A DNA stretch of 64,000 nucleotides from Strongyloides papillosus. Taxonomy: Eukaryota > Nematoda > Chromadorea > Rhabditida > Strongyloididae. The translations under genes and the position numbers were made by a program. The notes under the pieces are model-generated. The model searched no databases. It worked only from the letters and a program-made list of their open reading frames with translations, and was not told where the DNA came from. The stretch is taken from positions 310,001 through 374,000 of the forward strand of contig SRSI01000012.1 in NCBI GenBank assembly GCA_005656395.1, read 5' to 3'. Shown in pieces: positions 1 to 10,430 of the stretch; the stretch's first letter is position 1; each line of letters begins with the position of its first letter.

Positions 1-1617
1 TGCAATTGGTTGCGGGAAAATTCTAGTGATTGGAGAATGAGTGAATCAATTATCTTTATGATATCTGTTCTGGGTTATGATGTTGTTCAGTAAGTTTTTT
101 GGTATTTTTAAGTCCTCGTTTACGATTTTATTTACAGATATATGGAGTATGAAAATAATGAATATATAATAAATATGCTGAAACAGCTAATGAATAATGG
201 TCAAAACGTCCATCCACAAATGGTTCTTAGTATACTGGAACTGATAAGGGAATTTGTTGAAGTAGTATCCAATGATTTAGAAATTCAACGAGTGACGCTA
301 AGTTACATATCCAATTTTATTGCCGACCAAAGATTTTCTCAAATTTGTTGCAAGATTTTTGAAATTTTAGTTGAGCGTGGGAAATTATATGACATTAATT
401 GTTTAGAAGCGTTCTTGCAATTACCTACATATTTTGAGAATGCACCTTCATGTGCTTATCAAAATGAAATAAATATTCAAACAATTTTGTGTGCATTGTC
501 TCTAATGATTACACAGAATTTTGAGCCGCAAAACTTTGAGTACTATTTAAAACTTTTGGAGACACCTATAAAAAGATTAGAATTCCTAAGTATGGAGCCT
601 CAAAATATTCCAAGTAGTTACTATGGGAAATTTAATGAACAACCATGGAAGGCAATTGAAAATGATCCATGTTTGTATTTTCATAGAATAACTTCTGTAA
701 CGAGAAATATTAATTTCTGCGAGATAGTTCTTAAATTTCCAGAGATTAAAGTACATGTACAAAATTTGGAACTCCAATTATGGAGTACTATGAAGAAGAT
801 AATATTAAGATTAGAGAGAATAAAACAATTAGATAACGCTACTCGTGTTTTACGTATTATGCTCCGTCAAGGCAGTAGTTTGTTTAAAGAAATCAGTATT
901 GAAACATTAGGATTATTTTTAGAACGACATCAATATCCGTTTATGTATATTGTATCTGTAGCTATAGATGTACATGGTGATGAATTGATGCAATTACCAG
1001 AATTTTACAATCCATTGAAAGCACTTATTAAGATATGTATTGACAATTTCAATCCGAATGACAAGGAATTTTTAAGTTTAGTTGATGTTGTAGATGATTT
1101 TTACAGACTAATTAAAAAGCTATTGCATCGACATAAACAATTTCTTTTATCACTTCCTGAGTTTGATAAAATAATATTAGTTGCCATTGCTTCAATGCAA
1201 TTTGAAGAATTCGCAGAATTTGATTGTCATGTAGACGCTTTAGATATATTTTACGAAGATTTTAAAGAAATTCCTTCAAATGACATTGAGTTGAAATCAA
1301 AATATCAAAGTAAACTAGATGAACACATGCAAAATTTTCTAAACACTGCTCTATATACGGTAATATTTAAACTTTACAGGATCAAGAGATGTTCTTCTGT
1401 TTGTAACGCATTATATTCAGTATTTCGATATGATAAAAATCAATTTTTTGCCAAATTTCAAGTATCTCTTTCAACGATACCTAATACAAGGAATTTAGGT
1501 GCTGATGAAAGTCAAAAACTTGAGTTTATTTCTCAATTAAATTTAATTGAAACAAAGAATTGGTCTAAGCATAGATTCACCAGTGCATTCCAAGAATTTG
1601 CGAAATTCTACAACTAA
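1..1617 (+). CDS. tsr-1: Transportin-3 / transportin-SR (importin-beta family), 5' truncated by window edge
   Basis: Nuclear import receptor that carries SR splicing factors. Two exons are visible: 1-89 (open at the window start, frame 1) and 138-1617, joined over a 48-nt intron (GTAAGT...TTTACAG); the join keeps the frame (Q-Y-M-E-Y). What is present is the C-terminal HEAT-repeat part, about 520 residues. Family resemblance is seen in the segment DWRMSESIIFMISVLG, in LSMEPQNIPSS followed by a block corresponding to the TNPO3 'VFLDRLAVIFRHTNP' region, in VDVVDDFYRLIKKLLHRH, and in the ending FQEFAKFYN. The N-terminal Ran-binding half lies outside the window. A poly(A) signal AATAAA is at 1804-1809. 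Family assignment is by remembered similarity; importin-13 is the nearest alternative. The symbol follows C. elegans usage. Confidence 0.85.
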
Positions 1618-1929
1618 GATACTTTTTATTTTTTTTCATTTGTATATATTTTAATTTGAACTAATTGTTTTTCTTTTTTTTGATGCACTTCATCTATATT
1701 AATAACTTATTAAATGTATGATCTTTTTTGATTCAATTTTGTTTTACTCTATATAGATATTATTGTATAGGAGATGAGATTTTTTTTGTTATATTTGGTT
1801 AATAATAAAAGTACTTTATGTTCTCATGATATTGAATTATACTTTTATTAGTGTTAAAGTTTAATCATCAATGGAATATCGCATACACTTTTATTTTGTT
1901 TCTTACTATTTATTGTTTATTCCTATTAA
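1618..1929. other. Intergenic, 3' UTR of transportin and upstream of LACTB-like gene
   Basis: T-rich sequence with AATAAA at 1804-1809, a plausible poly(A) signal of the transportin gene. No ORF and no clear acceptor beside the next ATG. Confidence 0.6.
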
Positions 1930-3246
1930 ATGAAAATTTCAAGAATATTCTTGCCTTCAACTGTTCTCCCAGCCTTAAAGCTTTTAAATGATGGAGAAGA
2001 TTCATCATCGAAAAGCGACAGATTAATAAATCATTATATGGTTAAATATGCCATACCTGGTCTTAGTATAACAGTTACAAAAAATGGAAAAACTTTGTAC
2101 TCAAAAGGATTCGGTTATTCTAATGTTGAGACAGACACACCATGTACAAATGATTCTGTTTTTAGAATTGCTTCAATAAGTAAATCTATAACAGCAATAA
2201 TTGCAGGAAAATTAATAGATGCAAAAAAACTTGATATAGATAAAAATATTAATGTACATTTAAAGTTATCAAACAATAATCGATTTAATTATTTATTTTA
2301 GGAGTACATTAAAGATTTTCCAGAAAAAATTTATGAAGGAGAAAAAGTTTCAATTACAAGTAAGCATCTGTTAACTCATATGTCTGGTGTAAGACATTAT
2401 ACAAAGGTATTTTTATCTCAGGAAAAGTATTTTTTATCTTACATTTTTTAGAAGAATGAGAAAAAAGAAAAAGATGATGATTTGGAAAGTGAATTTTTGC
2501 TGAATAAACCATTTAATAACGTTTCACATGCATTAGAATTATTTAAGGATGATGAATTATTATCAAAACCAGGGGAAAAATTTAACTACACTACTCATGG
2601 ATTTACATTACTCAGTCGCGTTATTGAAGAAGCATCAGGAAAAGACTTTTCGGATCTAGTACATAAATTATTTAATGAATTAGGAATGAACTCAAGTTAT
2701 ATTGATAATAATAAAAATATAATACACAACAGAGTGCAATTTTACAGGAGAAATAAGAGTCACGAACTTGAAAATTGCCCTGAAGTAGACAATTCCTATA
2801 AAATTGCTGGCGGTGGAATGTTATCAACATCTGAAGACTTAACAAAATTCGGTAATGCGCTATTAAAATCTTTCCAATGCTATGATGAATGCAATAATGG
2901 TTGTGATGTTATTTCTAACAGTACCATTAGCAAGATTTGGGAGCCTCAAGTTAAAACTCACGAAAAAATCGTACCATTCTTCTACTGTCTTGGATGGTCA
3001 CATGTTCCTTTTGAAAAAAATAATTGTCCTGAGAATACTTTTTGCAAAAATGGATATTGGTATCACACGGGTGCCGCTGTTGGCTGCTCTTCTGTTTTAT
3101 TAATTAAACCAACTACAACAAGAAATCAAAAACAAGAAATTTATGAATATCCTCAAGGAATATGTGTGGCAATATTAACCAATGTTCAAGATTGTTATAA
3201 TGGAATAACAAATCTTGCTTTGGATGTTGCAGAATCATTCAGTTAA
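1930..3246 (+). CDS. LACTB-like serine beta-lactamase-family hydrolase
   Basis: Penicillin-binding-protein/class C beta-lactamase fold, most like animal LACTB, a mitochondrial serine protease. Three exons: 1930-2253, 2302-2406, 2452-3246 (introns 48 and 45 nt, both in phase 0), giving 407 residues. Active-site motifs: SxxK in RIASISKSITA (exon 1), a YxN-like motif in FNYTTHGF (exon 3), and HTG in the place of KTG within YHTGAAVGCSS. Exon 2 carries EYIKDFPEK and the conserved LTHMSGVRHY. Exon 3 contains DNSYKIAGGGMLST, typical of the family. Human LACTB has a mitochondrial presequence; here the first 20 residues are hydrophobic and basic but not a clear presequence, so localisation is open. 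It is convergent with the next gene, with only 31 nt between the two stop codons. Confidence 0.9.
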
Positions 3247-3277
3247 TTTTTTTTTTATCTTTTTGTAGTAAAATATT

Positions 3278-4012
3278 TTAAATAAATTGTTTTAAAAATT
3301 CTCGTAATGGATCTTTTGCTGATGACATCGGTGGGACACAATGACCACCTGGATGTTTTATTATACAAGGTTCTGGTTCTTTAAATAGTTTACTCAAATC
3401 TTCACTCCTGTCACAGTACACAATTTGATCAGTCTCACCAAATATTTGTAGACTTGGTATACCTTTAATTTCATATTCAACCAAATCTTTATGAACAGAT
3501 GATAGACTTTTGAATGAACTCATCATAATGATAAATTTCCAGCTTAATGGAATTTGATTTTTACATGCCATGGATGTTAGTAGATGTACCATTGAGGCTC
3601 CCTGACTAAAACCTAATAAACCATCAAAAGGACCGTTTTTATCTATATAATCTATTGCATTTTTGACGGAATCATCAAATCCTGTTGCTATATCGCAAAC
3701 ATCTCTTGAAGAAAATGTTCCTTCTTCTTTAGAAAACCACCAACCCCTTGGTTCTGATTTCAATTCAGTATTTGATTCAGTGTCATCACCTTGATTTTTA
3801 TCATCACTTGGAATGTTTGGGATTAGAGGGCCATTTAAGAATTCTTGAAAAAATAATTTTTTTATTAATAGACTAAATATAAAAAACTCACCAAATTCTG
3901 CTAAACTTTTGACTGTTTTTCTTAATCCTCCTGTTTTTTCTTTAAAAATTAACTCATTTTGACGATAACCGTGAAAACACAGTATTTTTAGTTTTCTTTT
4001 AATTTCAACCAT
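3278..4012 (-). CDS. OVCA2/FSH1-family serine hydrolase
   Basis: Small alpha/beta hydrolase of the FSH1/OVCA2 family (esterases; physiological substrate uncertain). The start is ATG at 4012 and the stop is at 3280-3278. The unspliced frame is open, but residues 42-57 look like an in-frame 48-nt intron (3891 down to 3844, GTGAGT...TTCAAG); removing it gives 228 residues and restores the family pattern before FLNGPLIPN. Motifs: CFHGYRQNE near the N-terminus, PRGWWFS, nucleophile elbow GFSQGAS, Asp in FGETDQIV, His in PGGHCVPP. Together these form a complete Ser-Asp-His triad. It is tail-to-tail with the LACTB-like gene and head-to-head with the Aurora-like kinase. Confidence 0.88.
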   Translation of the reverse strand: MVEIKRKLKILCFHGYRQNELIFKEKTGGLRKTVKSLAEFGEFFIFSLLIKKLFFQEFLNGPLIPNIPSDDKNQGDDTESNTELKSEPRGWWFSKEEGTFSSRDVCDIATGFDDSVKNAIDYIDKNGPFDGLLGFSQGASMVHLLTSMACKNQIPLSWKFIIMMSSFKSLSSVHKDLVEYEIKGIPSLQIFGETDQIVYCDRSEDLSKLFKEPEPCIIKHPGGHCVPPMSSAKDPLREFLKQFI

Positions 4013-4491
4013 TTTTGAAATTTAAAATATTGTTCTTTCAACGAATGAAGTTTTAGAAATTTGGTATTTCGTTGTTTTAAATGTTTAAAGAAAGTTGTAA
4101 AGATAGATGGAGATGTAAAAAGAATTTTCTAAGTTGATTAACTTTAATAATTGTTACAGTTTCAAAATTTATTTTCGTTTATTTTTAATTTTCAAAATTA
4201 TGATATCATTTCATTTTCTAGTCAATAAAGTCAAATTACCGTAACACTATCATTTCATAAGACAACGATGTTGAAGTGTAATTATAAAGTTTTTATAATC
4301 TTAATGATAAAACGTTTCAATTTCAAATAACCTTTGGATATCTATTATACGACCAAAAATTTGATGAAAAATTAGCTGAATATACTAAAAATAAAGATGT
4401 ATCAATCACCATATATATCATCGTTTTTTGTTCTATATAATAGCAAAAGTTATGACAATACATTCACTTCTTAACAAAATAACTTTTATCG
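4013..4491. other. Divergent intergenic region, OVCA2-like / Aurora-like kinase
   Basis: About 480 nt between two outward-facing start codons, so it should hold both promoters. A TATA-like stretch (TCTATATAATAG) ends about 50 nt before the kinase ATG. A short open frame near 4310-4440 lacks a start and family resemblance. Confidence 0.5.
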
Positions 4492-5430
4492 ATGACTTCT
4501 AAACCCGATTATTATGGTGTCCCAGAAGCACCAAGAAGAACATCCTCAGAATTGAAGTAAGTTTTATTTTCTACGTAGTCCGAAAATGTTGTTTTGTTTA
4601 GATGGCTCTCAATGCAAGATTTTGAATTTGGAACATTTCTCGGAAAAGGAGCCTTTGGTTCTGTTTGCCTGGTTCGCCATAAACGTACACATTATCCGTA
4701 CGCAATAAAGATTCTTTTCAAGAGTCATATCGTTGATTCTGAAGCTGAAAAACATATTGCCAATGAAATAGAACTTCAGGGACGTTTGGACCATCCTCAT
4801 ATTGCAAAAATGAAAAGTTGGTGGCAAACCAGTGATAAACTTTTTTTTCTTTTTGAATATTGTCATTGGAAAACTTTATTTGATGTTATTCGGGAGGAAC
4901 GCCGATTAAGGGAGAAGTATGCATTAAAAGTATGTTTCAAGTGTATTCAATAATTAATATACGTTTCTTTATAGTTATTCTCTCAGGTGGTCAGTGCAGT
5001 GGATTTTTGTCACAAGCACAATATAATTCACAGAGATATTAAACCTGAAAATATCTTGCTATGGAGAAGAGATCATGCAAAATTATCTGATTTTGGTTGG
5101 TCGGCTTGTTCTACTCCTGGTGTTAAGAATATCACGATATGTGGGACATTAGAGTATATGGCTCCGGAGTTAGTTACAGAAATGGGTCATGATTATAGAG
5201 TCGATAATTGGGCACTTGGTATATTACTTTATGAGATGGTACATGGTTCATCACCATTTGCTTCCGATGATGATAAGGAGTGCAAGAAGAATATCATAAG
5301 AGGAACATTGAGATTCTACACTGAAGTATCCCATTTTGTGAAAGATATTGTTATTGGATTAACTCATAGAATACCATCGAAAAGGATGGAAACTAAAGAT
5401 ATTATTAGAATATTGGAAGAAAATAAATAA
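4492..5430 (+). CDS. Aurora-like serine/threonine kinase
   Basis: Mitotic kinase of the Aurora/Ipl1 type. Exons 4492-4556, 4602-4929 and 4975-5430 (two introns of 45 nt) give 282 residues. The N-terminal extension is only about 20 residues, so this is almost a bare kinase domain. Landmarks in order: DFEFGTFLGKGAFGSV (glycine loop), YAIKILFK (ATP lysine), NEIELQGRLDHPHI (C-helix Glu), HRDIKPENILL (catalytic loop), KLSDFGWS (DFG followed by the Aurora-type W-S), activation loop ITICGTLEYMAPE with the phosphorylatable Thr retained, and VDNWALGILLYEM. Aurora kinases activated by INCENP or TPX2 share the DFGWS and TxCGT signatures. Which nematode paralogue (AIR-1 or AIR-2 type) it matches cannot be settled by eye; the short N-terminus leans to AIR-2. 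Confidence 0.92.
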
Positions 5431-5767
5431 CTTTTCCTTTAGCTTTTGTATTTTTTAAAGTATTTGTACATATTTTATACTTATTTTAAATTAAATAAAA
5501 TTTAACCATTTATGAAATGATTTCTATTTCTCGTTGTCTTTAATCAGTAGTAATCATTAACTTAAAACTCTATAGGACAGAAAGTATTCTTTAACTCTTA
5601 CATTTATTTGATTAAAAAAGTTATAAAATTATATTACAATTACTCAACTCTTCTCAAAAGGTCTGTGCAAAATTTACTGAGTTATTATTTTTGTATTACA
5701 ATAGATATGTTTGAATAAAGTTAAAATTTTAGAATTTAATTTTTATTGTTATTATTTATTTCTTTTT
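5431..5767. other. Convergent intergenic region
   Basis: Shared 3' flank of the kinase (+) and the MSP-domain gene (-). AATAAA at 5494-5499 fits the kinase transcript; TTTATT at 5755-5760 is a minus-strand AATAAA only a few nt beyond the other gene's stop. No ORF. Confidence 0.6.
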
Positions 5768-6520
5768 CTAGCAGAGGAATCCAACCCTTCTATCTGATTC
5801 TCTACAACTATACATGGAATCGTTGTTATTGTTTTTCCCACCAAAAAGGTACTCTATTGCAGCATAAATAATTCCATTTGTGTTGCTCTTATTTCTTTCC
5901 ACAGTATAAGTTTGGACATCAGTGGTTCCAGTTAAAAGATTTCCATCTAAACGATGGTAATCATAGTGATATAAATTATTATTGTTATTATTATATAAAA
6001 ATTCTTTTGGGTAATTTAGAATTCTTTGTGCCGTCGTAGTACCTTCATCTATTTGAATGGCTGTTCTACAATTGTCATCCATATCTTCACTAGATGGGAA
6101 AAGGACAGGTTCCAGTATAGATGCCTTACATGGTATATCAAAAACAAATGTAGAAGATATATATCCTGTTCCTTGTCTTAGAATAAATCTATGAGCAAGA
6201 TGATTAGGTTCGGAAATTTCATTTTTTAACCATTTATAAATTTTTTCTTTCTTTTTATCTTCATATAACCTTATAAATATATCAAAGTGTTTAGGTACTT
6301 CATTATTCACAAGTTTTTTAAAACCATGGACATATCGTATTTTAATTACTTGTATTGAATTTTCTTTAATTATACCAGTTGTATGTGATATTTTCAAAGA
6401 TAACTGGCAACTTTGTCTGATTTTGAATACGACAGGTACTTTTAATGTATTACGTAGTAGTATTTTTCTTTCATATGGTTCTCCTAAATTTGGTATATCA
6501 AAACTATTTGACACAAACAT
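5768..6520 (-). CDS. MSP-domain protein
   Basis: Single-exon gene of 250 residues whose N-terminal 120 residues match the immunoglobulin-like major sperm protein fold: the repeated pattern RKILLRNTLKVPVVFKI corresponds to the MSP 'K..N.S...V.YKI' strands, followed by a gap and IIKENSIQVIKIRYV, then DIFIRLYEDKKKE and NHLAHRFIL. Nematodes use MSP domains both for sperm motility and, in VAP-like proteins, for membrane contacts. The C-terminal half (residues 125-250) has Asn runs, is probably disordered, and has no recognised domain; there is no transmembrane helix, which argues against a VAP. The start is the ATG at 6520. It is divergent from the GT31 gene. Confidence 0.72.
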   Translation of the reverse strand: MFVSNSFDIPNLGEPYERKILLRNTLKVPVVFKIRQSCQLSLKISHTTGIIKENSIQVIKIRYVHGFKKLVNNEVPKHFDIFIRLYEDKKKEKIYKWLKNEISEPNHLAHRFILRQGTGYISSTFVFDIPCKASILEPVLFPSSEDMDDNCRTAIQIDEGTTTAQRILNYPKEFLYNNNNNNLYHYDYHRLDGNLLTGTTDVQTYTVERNKSNTNGIIYAAIEYLFGGKNNNNDSMYSCRESDRRVGFLC

Positions 6521-7255
6521 AATACTATTAATATTATTTTATCATATCAAATTCTTTCTTCTATTATAGATAAAAAATTTAAAATTTAATTTTTCATAAA
6601 TACAAATTTTCCCCACATTTCATGTATTTTATTATAATTTTTTTGTTATTTAAATTTATTTTATGAAAAAACATTTTTTTAAACTTAATACATAAAAAGG
6701 TATGTAAATCGCATTTTTTTGTTTAACTGGAAAACGCGTTCGAAAATTCTATATAAATTTTAAAGACAAAATCCTTTTTATCTCATTATAAAGATCTTTA
6801 TTTAATTTTAATATAGAAAATTAAAATTATTGTGAATTTGTAAGAAATGCGCCACTTTTCTTTATAGTCACACATTATACATATAATTTCTTTTTACGCT
6901 ACAACTTTTTAAGATCATGAAGAGGAAATTTTTATGATAAAAGGAGATAGTATTCTGTATGTCTATATAATATATCTAACCATCATGTTAACGGTATTTG
7001 GTAATTTTTAAGGAATCGAATAAAAGATGAGATATATAATAAACGAGGTCCTCTACAACACTCCGTTATATACTCCCCCCTTTCTTTGATGTAAACTGTT
7101 TCATTAACATATGAAAATAATTTCATTTTCAACTTTTCATCAAGACATATATCAGAGAAGGGATAATTCTCTGTATTATAGTATATACTTTATAAATATT
7201 TTTTTTATTATTTATTAGTACTTTTAATTAGGCATTAAAAATCTTTTTTTTTTTG
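6521..7255. other. Divergent intergenic region, MSP-domain gene / GT31 gene
   Basis: 735 nt of AT-rich sequence, with a short less AT-rich patch near 7046-7081 that includes a run of six C. Two promoters are expected here by gene orientation; no specific element is recognised. Confidence 0.45.
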
Positions 7256-8651
7256 ATGCCTCAGCAGATTATTAGTGCAGTAAAAAGTCTTAGTTTGCCT
7301 ATTAAATTTTCAACAAAAAAAACATTGGATCGTCCAATAAAAGATTTTCGAATGGGAGGAAGTTTAAATAATATAAATAATGACAATGTTAAAAGTTTTA
7401 AGATTGTGACTCAGTCATATAAAAGAACACTACAATCAGAAAATAATGAGAAAATAGGGGAATTAAAAGTGGATCATACAACTGAAAATGAAAATCAAGA
7501 GAAACATTTTTTTAAAAATTTTTTCAATTTTTTGTTATCTTCACCTATATCATTCAAATTATTAGTGTTACAATTTATTTGGATTTTACCTTATCTAATG
7601 GTAAGTTAATTTAATTTATTGAATGTTTAATTTGATGTATACTTTTATAGTTAACAAATTATCTAGAACGATCATTGTTGCCATTTAGACTTTTATGTTA
7701 CACGGAGAGTGATTTGTTATCAGTTCAAAAACCTTATCGTCAAGATCTTAATCAATGTATAAAACAATTTTTTCCTAACAGGCATAAAGATACATCGGAA
7801 TGTACCTTAAATCATACCCTTCAGACCTTAATAAATCCTAAATTTGATAGAAGTTCACAAAATGTTATTGTTATTAGGAGTGCACAAACTTCAATTGATT
7901 ATAGAAATTATATTAGAGAGACATGGAAAAAAAATACTGAACCAAAGATACCAATTATATTCGTCTGTGGTAATAATGGTAATTTTGATTTGTCTACTGA
8001 AAATGAAACTTATGGGGATATATTACAGTTAGACTTTGTTGATTCATATAAAAATTTAACAAGAAAGATGATGGGGATTTACGATTATTTTTTAAAAAAC
8101 AGTAAAGTTAGTGAAATCATAGTTATTAATGATGATACTATAGTTAATGCAACAGCTTTAAATGAGGTAAATTATTAGTATTTACTTTTTTTAACTTCAA
8201 TAAATAATTTATTTTTAGATAACAAACAAAAGATTTGATAATCCTGTTATGATAGGGAAAGTTTCACGTGGTTATCCACGTCTCTTCTTTAATTGGCTTC
8301 CCTGGTACGTGTCATCGGAAGATTATCCAAACAAATGTTACCCTCCATTTGTACAGGTAATATTTATTTTTAAAACAATAAATAAATAAACATTTTATCT
8401 AGGGATCTTCTTTTATTATAAATAGATCTGCAGCCTCTTTAATACATAAGAATATTTGTAAATTTCCTTTTGTACATTTAGACGATGTGTTTATGGGAAT
8501 TATAACTAACTGTCTGGGAATTCATAATCACCATGAAGAAGGATTTGATCATCATGTTTTAGATAAATTTGTCGTTTTTCACTATCAATATATAAGGTAT
8601 TCAGCAACTCAGTTAATGCATTTTTGGAATAAAATTAAAAAAGAATTGTAA
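7256..8651 (+). CDS. Glycosyltransferase family 31 (beta-1,3-galactosyltransferase-like)
   Basis: Golgi type II glycosyltransferase. Four exons (7256-7600, 7651-8166, 8219-8356, 8403-8651), all joined in phase 0, give 415 residues. The hydrophobic segment around residues 98-116 (SFKLLVLQFIWILPYLM) is a candidate signal anchor, preceded by an unusually long basic and polar cytoplasmic tail of about 95 residues. The GT31 hallmarks follow: VIRSAQTSIDYRNYIRETW, LQLDFVDSYKNLTRKMMGIY, a DxD-type VINDDTIVN, GYPRLFFNWLPWYVS...YPPFVQGSSFII, and the C-terminal LDDVFMGIITNCLGI. Acceptor and sugar specificity cannot be read from the sequence. The start is the ATG at 7256. A possible second cistron begins 177 nt after the stop. 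Confidence 0.85.
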
Positions 8652-8731
8652 ATATCATAATAATGTATTTTATAGTATCTCTTTAAAAAAGACTTGTCAT
8701 TTTAGTATGCTATTTTTATTACATTCCACTC

Positions 8732-8827
8732 AATAAAATATATTTTTATTTGCTTGTTTATTCTTTAATTAAATAATTTATAGTATAAAAATGCTTATAA
8801 AATTAAAATTAATAATTATATTTTAGA
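8732..8827 (+). promoter_or_regulatory. Candidate poly(A) / trans-splice intercistronic element
   Basis: AATAAA at 8732-8737 is followed by T-rich sequence and a splice-acceptor-like ATATTTTAG ending at 8826, one base before the ATG at 8828. The 89-nt distance from the signal to the acceptor is like the spacing between cistrons of nematode operons processed by cleavage and spliced-leader addition. Confidence 0.45.
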
Positions 8828-8968
8828 ATGGCTATAAATTTTTATCTTAGTATTTTATTGTTTCTATTTTTATTAGTAGAAATTATAGTGTCTGATGTTT
8901 TTCCACCTCAAAGACTTGGTTTGATGGATATTTTACAAAATAATTACGACTTTATGCACAGACAATAA
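8828..8968 (+). CDS. Possible 46-residue secreted peptide
   Basis: Uninterrupted ORF from ATG 8828 to TAA 8966-8968, shorter than usual gene-finder limits. It starts MAINFYLSILLFLFLLVEII, a good signal-peptide core, and the remaining roughly 25 residues are polar (VFPPQRLGLMD, ending YDFMHRQ), with no cysteine and no dibasic processing site. An acceptor-like TTTTAG lies directly before the ATG. A peptide hormone or neuropeptide-like product is possible, but no family is recognised. It lies between the GT31 gene (same strand) and the convergent ALG2 gene. The evidence is the signal peptide plus the acceptor; chance is not excluded in AT-rich DNA. Confidence 0.5.
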   Translation: MAINFYLSILLFLFLLVEIIVSDVFPPQRLGLMDILQNNYDFMHRQ

Positions 8969-9100
8969 TTCAAACTTTAATTTACTTAATATCAAAGTAA
9001 TCAACATTATGTTTGTTTTAAAATTTATTTTTATGTTATATTAAAATAAAAAAAATTATATAAAAATTAAAGGAAAAATTATCATAACTATGAAATAAAT

Positions 9101-10412
9101 TTATCCTCTCGATCGAAGATTTTTGTTGTTAAAACTTTTTGGATATGTAATTGTATCATTTTTTTGTGTTTTTATTTCTATTAATTCTTTCTCTATCATC
9201 ATTTCTTTTATTGTCTCATCAATCCTCCTTCCATAGCCTTTTGCTGAAAATTCATTCTCAAATCTTTCTCTTTGATATTGATACATATCATCCTTATCCA
9301 GATGATCCCATGACTCTTTCAACATATGGTTGATCATAGCTTCAGCTAACAATTCTCCAGTTGGTTCTTTAATCTTTGTTCCTGTTATCCCTTCTAAAAC
9401 AGTTTCTGATGGACCACCACTATCACAAACAATTACAGGTCGCCGTTGTTCTAATGCTTCTATTGGTACAATACCAAAATGTTCATTAGGAGGTGTATAT
9501 AATGTTGTATCACAGTTTCTATATAAAGCAAATTTTTCACTTTCTGTTGGACTACAAACATACTCAACGATATCATTAACATCCAGTTTTTCGCTCATAC
9601 TCAAAAGATATTCATAATATATTTTTGATTCAGGTATATGAGGCATAACAGATCCTGCAATTTTGATGATTGGATTATATCCCCTTTGTTTAAGTAGGTA
9701 AGCTGCTTCAACGATAATGTCTAGTCTTTTCTCTGGCCAAAAACGATTCATTGATAAAAAGATATATCTTTCATTTTTTCCTCTACTAAGTCTACTAATT
9801 GGTTTCCCCTGTACAGCAATAGCATCTACATCACAAGGTGGATAAACAACTTTTAATTTATTTTTACTAATATTCGGCATAACTCTATGAAAAGTAGATG
9901 CTGTAAAGTTTGAATTTAACATTATTACATCAACAGCCTCAAAGAGATGTGATTCAAGGAGGGATACAAGATTTGAATACCATCTGTATAAAAAGAAACG
10001 AGATGGTGTTACAAGTTGTTGAGGAAAATGGCAGTAAAAAAGTACTTTACATTTTGGAAAACGCCATTTAAAGATTGGAACACATGATGCTGAATGATCA
10101 ATTATGGCAACATCTGGATTAATATTATCAAATATTGAGTATAATCCTAATGCAGCATTCTGTGACCACCAATCTCCAGGATGACATGGAATGTTAAGAT
10201 TACGTACTTCTGTAATTATATAAATTATCATTTTATTTTAGGAAGAGAAACATACCAATACCAGAAAAGTCTTCATCTTTCCAGTAATCATCAATCATTG
10301 TGGTGTACCAAATTACATGATGCCCAGCTTTAGCAAAATGTCTTATCAATGCCATCGTACACCTATCAGAACCACCATTCCATTGTTCTGGATGAATAAT
10401 AACTATTTGCAT
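9101..10412 (-). CDS. algn-2: Alpha-1,3/1,6-mannosyltransferase ALG2
   Basis: GT4 enzyme that adds the second and third mannoses to the dolichol-linked oligosaccharide on the cytosolic ER face. Exon 1 is 10412-10256 (starts MQIVIIHPEQWNGGSDR), exon 2 is 10209-9101, with a 46-nt intron; 421 residues. Motifs: HPEQWNGGSDR (the ALG2 'HPDLGIGGAER' region), VLFYCHFPQQLVT, LNSNFTAS, YPPCDVDAI, FLSMNRFWPEKRLD, and the GT4 EX7E motif in EHFGIVPIEALEQRRPVI followed by DSGGPSE. The C-terminus (ITYPKSFNNKNLRSRG) is short. The acceptor-like TTTTCAAG sits directly before the ATG and the stop of an upstream ORF lies 18 nt ahead, an arrangement discussed separately. Confidence 0.95.
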
Positions 10413-10430
10413 CTTGAAAAATAATTAATT

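Noticed and set aside
4310..4440. Open stretch between the OVCA2-like and Aurora-like genes
   Set aside because: No start codon, about 45 codons, and no family resemblance.
4609..4866. ORF antisense to the Aurora-like kinase
   Set aside because: Shadow of a strongly conserved kinase reading frame on the other strand.
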